Assembly (NCBI RefSeq): GCF_027580225.2
Contig: NC_073357.2
Location: forward strand, 40,820,001-40,884,000
From: Misgurnus anguillicaudatus
Taxonomy: Eukaryota; Chordata; Actinopteri; Cypriniformes; Cobitidae
DNA: 64,000 bases
Direction: 5' to 3'
Shown: in pieces, positions 59,901-64,000 of the stretch
How positions within the stretch are numbered: the stretch's first letter is position 1
Layout: each line of letters opens with the position of its first letter
Made by a program: the position numbers and the translations under genes
The notes under the pieces: model-generated
Database searches by the model: none
Seen by the model: the letters and a program-made list of their open reading frames with translations, nothing else
Told to the model about the DNA's origin: nothing

Positions 59901-61256
59901 AATACTAGTTTTTAGTGGGGCAACTGAGGTTAATTATTCTGTTATTATTAAGTTAAAAGATTAAGTGGCGTTTTCCTGGACAGGGATTAGACTAGTCCTA
60001 GACTAAAATAAATGTAAGAGCTGTCCAAACTGAAAACGTGTACTGACATATCTTAAAATGCATCAGTGCTTTTTGTTTTGTTTTGCACGCCAGTAATGTT
60101 TTTAGTAAGGCATGTTTGTTAAAACTAGTTATATTTCCTAACTCCCTGTCTGGGAAGCCCCCCTAAGTGATTACGTATGGAGAACACAGTCTTCTCAGAA
60201 TGTACAGTACTAACATGCTTTTAAGGTTAAAGTTTTACATTGTGAAGTGATGTAAAATGTCAGGACTTCACTTTATTTATTCAAAAAGTCTTTCTGCAGA
60301 GCTATAGTAATATTCTAGTATGGCATCATTACAGCTGTTGATCTTTATAAACCTTTTTCAGATCCTGGCTTAATAGAAGGCAAGTTGATGGCTCACTAAA
60401 CCGAACCCCGCTTGGCTTTTATGACCGTGTTTGGCAAATCCTGGAGAGAACACCTAATGGCATTACAGTTGTTGGAAATCACCTCCCTCAGGTTACCTTC
60501 TTAGAAATCTTTAGTCATTTATTGCGAAATAGTAGGTGTTGTTTTGTTAGATACAGTATTTCAGGAATGCATTACTTGTTTAAATGGTAATGACCCATTT
60601 TTTACTCTTTTACAGCAACCAACACTATCAGATATGACCATGTATGAAATGAACTTTTCACTGTTGGTGGAGGACACACTGAAGAACATTGTTTTGCCTG
60701 AGTATAGGCAGATTATTGTTGAGGTTAGGCACCATTTTTATGAATATAGTCTCCTGTAACCTTGTTTTCAGCTGTTTAACATTTTATCTTTAATTGACTG
60801 AATGCAGCTTTTGATGGTGGTGTCAATTTTGCTGGAAAGAAACCCAGAACTGGAGTTTCAGGAGTCAGTGGATTTGGACCAGCTTGTTAAAGATGCCTTT
60901 GCAGACTTTCAGAAAGACCGCAGCAAACTCGAGGGCTCAGAGAAGAAGGTGAGGGCACTTAAAAAGTGGACTTCTAGTTTAAATCATATCATCGATTTTA
61001 AAAGATTGTTTTAGACCCAGCAAAAGGATGAAAAGTGTAAATTTAAACCTGAAAATAAACTTATGCTAAAGTAAATCAGCACTTTGTGGTAATGCTAATA
61101 ACATCATACGCTACACAGGATAGCATGGAGGCCTTCTACAACACACCAGCCCTGGGAAAACAAGGCACGTCCAGCTACCTGACCAAGGCGGTAATGATCC
61201 AGCTTCTGCAGGGAGAGGTTAGGCCAAGTAAAGATGACCCTTGCTCTGTCAGCTAA
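47826..61256 (+). CDS. phkb: Phosphorylase b kinase regulatory subunit beta, 3' half of gene (15 coding positions, spliced)
   Basis: PhKB is the beta subunit of the (alpha-beta-gamma-delta)4 kinase that activates glycogen phosphorylase in the cytosol; alpha and beta are large regulatory scaffolds that restrain the gamma catalytic subunit. The exons conceptually join, with phases agreeing at every junction, into about 556 residues plus stop, matching the C-terminal half of vertebrate PHKB (about 1,090 residues). Diagnostic stretches are [53 protein letters not shown] and [20 protein letters not shown]. Beta-specific wording excludes the alpha paralogues. The protein ends CSVS, a CaaX-type box; mammalian alpha and beta subunits are known to be farnesylated. 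Two copies of one exon are alternative. The 5' half is not recognised in the window. Confidence 0.97.
48787..48891 (+). CDS. phkb: phkb exon, [13 protein letters not shown] segment
   Basis: Acceptor TCTCTCAG|ATTTAT, donor ATCAAG|GTAAGC, 35 codons, phase 0. Contains [12 protein letters not shown]. Confidence 0.95.
49152..49234 (+). CDS. phkb: phkb exon, [11 protein letters not shown] segment
   Basis: Acceptor CTTTACAG|AATGCC, donor ATCAA|GTAAGA. Ends after two bases of a Lys codon. Contains [13 protein letters not shown]. Confidence 0.95.
49315..49405 (+). CDS. phkb: phkb exon, [11 protein letters not shown] segment
   Basis: Acceptor TTTGATAG|GGGGAGCC, donor CTTCAG|GTGTGT. The first base completes Lys. 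Contains [11 protein letters not shown]. Confidence 0.94.
49548..49606 (+). CDS. phkb: phkb exon, [14 protein letters not shown] segment
   Basis: Acceptor CCGTTTAG|ACCCTG, donor GCTGA|GTAAGA. Ends after two bases of a Glu codon. Confidence 0.94.
49818..49980 (+). CDS. phkb: phkb exon, [17 protein letters not shown] segment
   Basis: Acceptor GTCTTAG|AATCCC, donor TTCAAT|GTGAGC. 54 codons after the split Glu. Lys/Ser/Thr-rich middle, then EILQKFN. Confidence 0.96.
50060..50141 (+). CDS. phkb: phkb exon, [15 protein letters not shown] segment
   Basis: Acceptor TTTTTTTAG|GACTGT, donor AAACG|GTAAGT. Ends one base into a Glu codon. Confidence 0.94.
50170..51092. mobile_element. Long-inverted-repeat MITE 1 in phkb intron, TTAA-bounded
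   Basis: The left end is TTAA|AGGAATATTCC and the right end GGAATATTCCT|TTAA. Arms of roughly 330 bases are inverted copies (TTTACTCACCACCATG against CATGGTGGTGAGTAAA; GACAATCGTTT, GTTTGGGAT), with a CpG-containing centre (50520-50760). No transposase. The TTAA borders suggest a piggyBac-type origin, an inference. Confidence 0.9.
51580..51637 (+). CDS. phkb: phkb exon, [19 protein letters not shown] segment
   Basis: Acceptor TATGTCCAG|AGAATC, donor GCTTTG|GTAAGA. It ends after two bases (TG) of a Trp codon that either alternative downstream exon completes with G. Confidence 0.93.
52089..52844. mobile_element. Inverted-repeat MITE 2 in phkb intron
   Basis: The left end TGCTGCGTTTACACCAGACG and the right end GGTGTAAATGCAGCA are inverted copies, with TTATAA outside both. 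The interior is CpG-rich with repeated GACGCG motifs (GACGCGCGTC, GACGCGGTAGA). No coding capacity recognised. A common style of cyprinid non-autonomous DNA transposon; superfamily not determined. Confidence 0.85.
53503..53593 (+). CDS. phkb: phkb mutually exclusive exon, copy A
   Basis: Acceptor CCGGAAG|GCTGGC, donor AAGCAG|GTAACT, 91 bases. The first base completes the split Trp; contains [20 protein letters not shown]. Same length, phase and C-terminal LVHGKQ as copy B downstream. Matches the mammalian exon that reads LAVR...[15 protein letters not shown]. Confidence 0.93.
54285..54375 (+). CDS. phkb: phkb mutually exclusive exon, copy B
   Basis: Acceptor TTCACCAG|GTCCGT, donor AAGCAG|GTAAGT, 91 bases. 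Contains [18 protein letters not shown]. Using both copies in series would join CAG to a G-starting exon out of phase (91 is not a multiple of 3), which enforces mutual exclusion. Mammalian PHKB has an equivalent alternative pair (exons 26/27). Confidence 0.93.
55464..56149. mobile_element. Long-inverted-repeat MITE 3 in phkb intron, TTAA-bounded
   Basis: The left CACTTAAAGCCC and the right GGGCTTTAAGTG are inverted copies. Arms of about 300 bases contain GGTTTTGACTGAAATTT / AAATTTCAGTCAAAACC and CAATCCTTCCTAAAATGCA / TGCATTTTAGGAAGGATTG. No transposase. Confidence 0.88.
56730..57080. mobile_element. MITE 4 in phkb intron, TTAA-bounded
   Basis: The left end is TTAA|AGGGGACATTTCACAAGAC and the right end TTTTCATGATATGTCCCCT|TTAA. 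The ~350 bp element has imperfect inverted ends and an AT-rich centre. Familiar as a high-copy cyprinid repeat. Confidence 0.88.
57276..58249. mobile_element. Inverted-repeat MITE 5 in phkb intron, interrupted by MITE 6
   Basis: The left end TGGTGCGTTCACACCAG and the right end CTGGTGTGAACGCCCA are inverted copies. TAA stands outside the left end and one base beyond the right end, compatible with a Harbinger-like 3 bp duplication. The interior is CpG-rich, like MITE 2. A second element lies inside. Confidence 0.82.
57572..58196. mobile_element. MITE 6 nested in MITE 5, TTAA-bounded
   Basis: The left TTAAAGGAACACGCCCACAT and the right GGGCGTGTTCCTTAA are inverted copies, with arms of about 200 bases (CCCAAAATGTGGG, GGAGCCATTCAC, AGCCCCCGCT). 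The centre holds a second short inverted pair (GGGCGGAGTGA / TCACTCCGCCC). Confidence 0.85.
58615..58817 (+). CDS. phkb: phkb exon, [19 protein letters not shown] segment
   Basis: Acceptor TTTTGCCAG|GTGACT, donor GTGTGG|GTACGC, 67 codons plus two bases. Contains [20 protein letters not shown], one of the most conserved PhK regulatory-subunit stretches. Confidence 0.97.
59434..59568 (+). CDS. phkb: phkb exon, [16 protein letters not shown] segment
   Basis: Acceptor TTCATTCAG|GTGGAT, donor TGGCAG|GTGCAG. Contains [20 protein letters not shown], split inside the final Arg. Confidence 0.96.
59679..59902. mobile_element. MITE 7 in phkb intron, TTAA-bounded, 224 bp
   Basis: The left end is TTAA|AGGCGGAGTCCATGATG and the right end CATCGTGGACTCCGCCT|TTAA. 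Inverted ends of about 25 bases with few mismatches. Confidence 0.9.
60362..60491 (+). CDS. phkb: phkb exon, [20 protein letters not shown] segment
   Basis: Acceptor CTTTTTCAG|ATCCTG, donor CCTCAG|GTTACC. 43 codons after the split Arg; ends LPQ. Confidence 0.96.
60616..60723 (+). CDS. phkb: phkb exon, [20 protein letters not shown] segment
   Basis: Acceptor CTTTTACAG|CAACCA, donor GTTGAG|GTTAGG, 36 codons, phase 0. Confidence 0.97.
60808..60948 (+). CDS. phkb: phkb exon, [20 protein letters not shown] segment
   Basis: Acceptor GAATGCAG|CTTTTG, donor AAGAAG|GTGAGG, 47 codons, phase 0. Charged C-terminal part ([15 protein letters not shown]). Confidence 0.97.
61119..61256 (+). CDS. phkb: phkb last coding exon with CaaX-type C-terminus
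   Basis: Acceptor GCTACACAG|GATAGC; 45 codons then TAA at 61254-61256. Contains [19 protein letters not shown] and ends CSVS. A C-terminal Cys four residues from the end is conserved in vertebrate PHKB and is a farnesylation-type box. Confidence 0.97.
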   Translation, partial: DSMEAFYNTPALGKQGTSSYLTKAVMIQLLQGEVRPSKDDPCSVS

Positions 61257-64000
61257 ACCAGCACACACGCAATGTTACATTAACTCTGTCAGATAGTCTA
61301 ACCTAGGGTTGGTTTTGCCCACAATAAAAAATGTTTATAAATGTGTTTATTCAAACAGCTTGACTTTGGGGGGTTCCCAAACTAGAAATATTAGAAATGT
61401 TAGAAATATCTCCAAGGCTTCAATCCATTGGCTTTGTTTTTTGCAATTAATCTCTTATTGTCTACCACAATTGACTACTAATAATTCACTTAAGGTCAGT
61501 ATGTTGCATAAGGTTAAAATACCACTGAACTAATGTAATAAGTCTGCATGTCATTATTTCTGCACATGGGTTTCTTTGAATGACATGACATAGATGTTGT
61601 CTGATATGAACTGTTTTAAAAGTGATAATATATAAGCGATTTTGCAGCTGTTAATATTAGATATGCCAGGAGGCCTATGTAGTCTTGAAAATCATTGATG
61701 TTGTGTAGTACAAATATGTTTCTTTATGTAGTTTGTATTTAATTCTGATCCCATTATGAGTTTACTTTAGAGGCTATGGCTTCTAGTTATTGTATCATGT
61801 GTCAGTTTTCTTTGTTTTGTGAATGCTAATATGAAAACTGTTTTTTTTTCAGTGCATTACTATTTAAGAAAATATATATTAAAAGGAATAGTAGAAAGTG
61901 CCATTTCTTTTCTCTTCGCTCAAAGGTTTGTCAGTAATATAAAACATGCTCATGTTGCATTAGACCTAGTTATTGGAGAAAATCTCAAGGGAAACTTTCA
62001 GTTGAAGTCTTGTTTGTTGGAGTGAGTGGGTGTGCACACCGACTTGCTGGTTTATTATGCTGTCTACAGATATCAGCCTGAACTTATGAAAGTGTGATCT
62101 GAAATCTCAACAGTTCTCCTGAGGAATGACTCGAGGAGATATGTCCGAAACTCAAAATATATTAAAATGGAGAGCATATTAAGAGCCCGAAGAATGCGTG
62201 TCTGTCCCTGAGGCATCGCAGAAGCTTTGAATGAATAGCAACATTTATTTGCAATAGAGTTTATGGCTGAAGTTTTGTCGATTATTAAACTTGAATCATA
62301 AGCTATTAAGGCAGAATTCCTCATGTAAACTGTGGCCAGTCACATGGCCATTATGTTCAAATAGGTCCATGTGATAAATGTCTCATCTGTTAAAAGAGCT
62401 GACTGAGGTTTCTTCTTATGACAGTTTGTGGAATAAAACGCAATTCCTGTGGTATGTTTCTCATTTATCGTACGTTATTAATCAATGCACCATTACACAC
62501 TAACATGCACATCCAAATGAAGGTACACTTCAGCATAACCGTTTCATAAATCAGTCCAACCGCTAGAGAGAAGCAATCAAGACTAGTGTTTTCTCTTTAA
62601 GATTCCTCATAAAAGTTAACAGGCCCACTTAAAGTCACAGTGTATCTGGCACTTCCGAATGGGTTGTCTGTCATTCATGCATTACTGCTCTTTGTACCCT
62701 TGAGGGTCACATCTTATTTTTAACCCAATGCTGAGTAACTATTCGACCGAACACATGTTTGATTAATGAATAAACCTATTCTGTGTTGTTTCAATGCAAT
62801 GCTGGGTTGTTTCAACTCATGGTTGGGTTAACAACAACCCATCACAGGTTTGTTTATAACCCAACATGTGTTCTGTCCAATATTCATCGAGCATTGATTC
62901 ACAAATAACCCAGCAGAATTTAGTGTGCGAGACATGAGTGAAAGGACATGCAGTTTTAACCAAAATAGGGCAAGTAGGGCACTTATTGATAATGTGAATG
63001 GATTTTAAACTACATGTGGTGTTTATTTTATGTGTTGTCTATTATTGGTTGTATGACAACACGTTAGAAGTTACAGTATGTATGAATGAGCAAAAAGTGT
63101 TGTTTTTTTGTGTTAACTGTCAGCAGTATAAGTCATTTGTTTTTTGGTTGCTTTAACACTCGCCAGTGATGCAATAAATCCTGATTATGTACAGTCCCAA
63201 AGAGAGCCAATGCACCATCTTTCATTTTACCTAAAAATCAATTTTGCATTTGCTGTGGAAATCACTTCTATTGCAAACGCATAGCTATGCACTTTAAAGC
63301 ATGCCAACCATTTCAATCCCACTTCAGTCTCGAATCATTCTCATATATGCTTCTGTGCCCAGGAGATGGTGTTAAAACGGGTCAGTAGCTTAAAAGTTCA
63401 ATTGTTTTATAAGGTATTTCTTACCACAAAAAAAATCAGATTTTTTTTCTTCGGATTTTAAAGGTTCTTTATGGGACCATTCAGCCAAACATGATTAGTC
63501 GGTATAGGCTTAGATTCCCAGAGCTTTAGGAAGTAATGGCTTACGTAATAACCACAAACGTTAGTCAACAAGCCATCAACGTCTCAAAGATTTCCAAGTT
63601 AAGGGAGTTTCAAAGAATGTGAGCTATCTATAATCATGCTGTGCTTGTGAAAGCTTCTTATTTACTGTCTTGTGACAAATACACTGTCATCATTGTGAAA
63701 GCAACATTACTAAAACAAGCTGTGCCTCATTTTGAACACAGGGTCACATTTGTCAGCCGCATATATAATCAAGTTTCTCAATTTTTAGAAAGAAAAACCA
63801 TTTTTAAAAACATTCACTGTAAGTCATAATCACTGCAGTTTGATTCTTATTTTTCTAATGGTTGATCTACTCTACTGAAATAAAAAGCAAGTTAAAATAA
63901 TAAAATCGTGATTTAAGATTTTTATTTGTCACATACAGTACAGAGTTATATGCATACACAACCTGTAGTGAAATATAGATCTCTACTGTGCTATATATTA
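61257..64000 (+). other. phkb 3' UTR and 3' flank, no further gene recognised
   Basis: Frames are short and unrecognised. Around 62725-62915 AACCCA/TGGGTT motifs recur in both orientations (GCTGGGTTGTTTCAACTCAT, GGTTGGGTTAACAACAACCC), a further small inverted-repeat-like element. Confidence 0.45.
61323..61328 (+). terminator. phkb: Candidate polyadenylation signal AATAAA of phkb
   Basis: The first AATAAA after the stop codon, 67 bases downstream. Others lie further on (near 62432, 62765 and 63173), so alternative ends are possible. Confidence 0.4.

Overview
This window looks like nuclear DNA of a teleost fish, most likely a cyprinid. It holds spliced exons of one vertebrate gene, several families of short inverted-repeat transposons typical of cyprinid genomes, microsatellites, and a very large amount of tandem and interspersed repeat. 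The species itself is an inference.

Layout. (1) 1-5900: AT-rich non-coding DNA with an AT microsatellite, a 52-66 bp minisatellite, an ~860 bp tandem duplication and five copies of a 124 bp repeat. (2) 5925-16064, minus strand: an apparently intact Helitron/Helentron-type transposon gene. One 6.8 kb exon encodes a herpesvirus-tegument-like (C76-type) cysteine protease, a basic repeat region, a zinc-finger region, a HUH Rep nuclease, a Pif1-type helicase and a C-terminal endonuclease/exonuclease/phosphatase (EEP) domain. A separate upstream exon at 15975-16064 supplies a start codon in frame. The 3.2 kb intron carries other transposon debris. (3) 16065-20975: non-coding, with microsatellites, transposon fragments and one promoter/first-exon candidate on the minus strand. 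(4) 20975-47128: 26 kb built from nine head-to-tail modules. Each has a short 5' head with two hairpins, a tandem array (139 bp, 32 bp or 18 bp monomers), a conserved 3' tail and, often, one or more 3' hairpin cassettes. Heads and cassettes come in two matching types, and read like brackets they resolve the region as transposons nested inside each other near their 3' ends. (5) 47826-61256, plus strand: the last 15 coding positions of phkb (phosphorylase kinase regulatory subunit beta), about 556 C-terminal residues, including a mutually exclusive exon pair and a C-terminal CaaX box. Its introns hold at least six long-inverted-repeat MITEs, most bounded by TTAA. (6) 61257-64000: 3' flank without a recognisable gene.

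The genuine host gene is phkb, whose product is a scaffold and regulator of glycogen phosphorylase kinase. No upstream phkb exon was recognised in 1-47825, so the repeat-rich part probably lies in a very long phkb intron or beyond a misassembly. The feature most worth a second look is the nested module block: a non-autonomous family that carries satellite arrays and seems to insert repeatedly near its own 3' ends.
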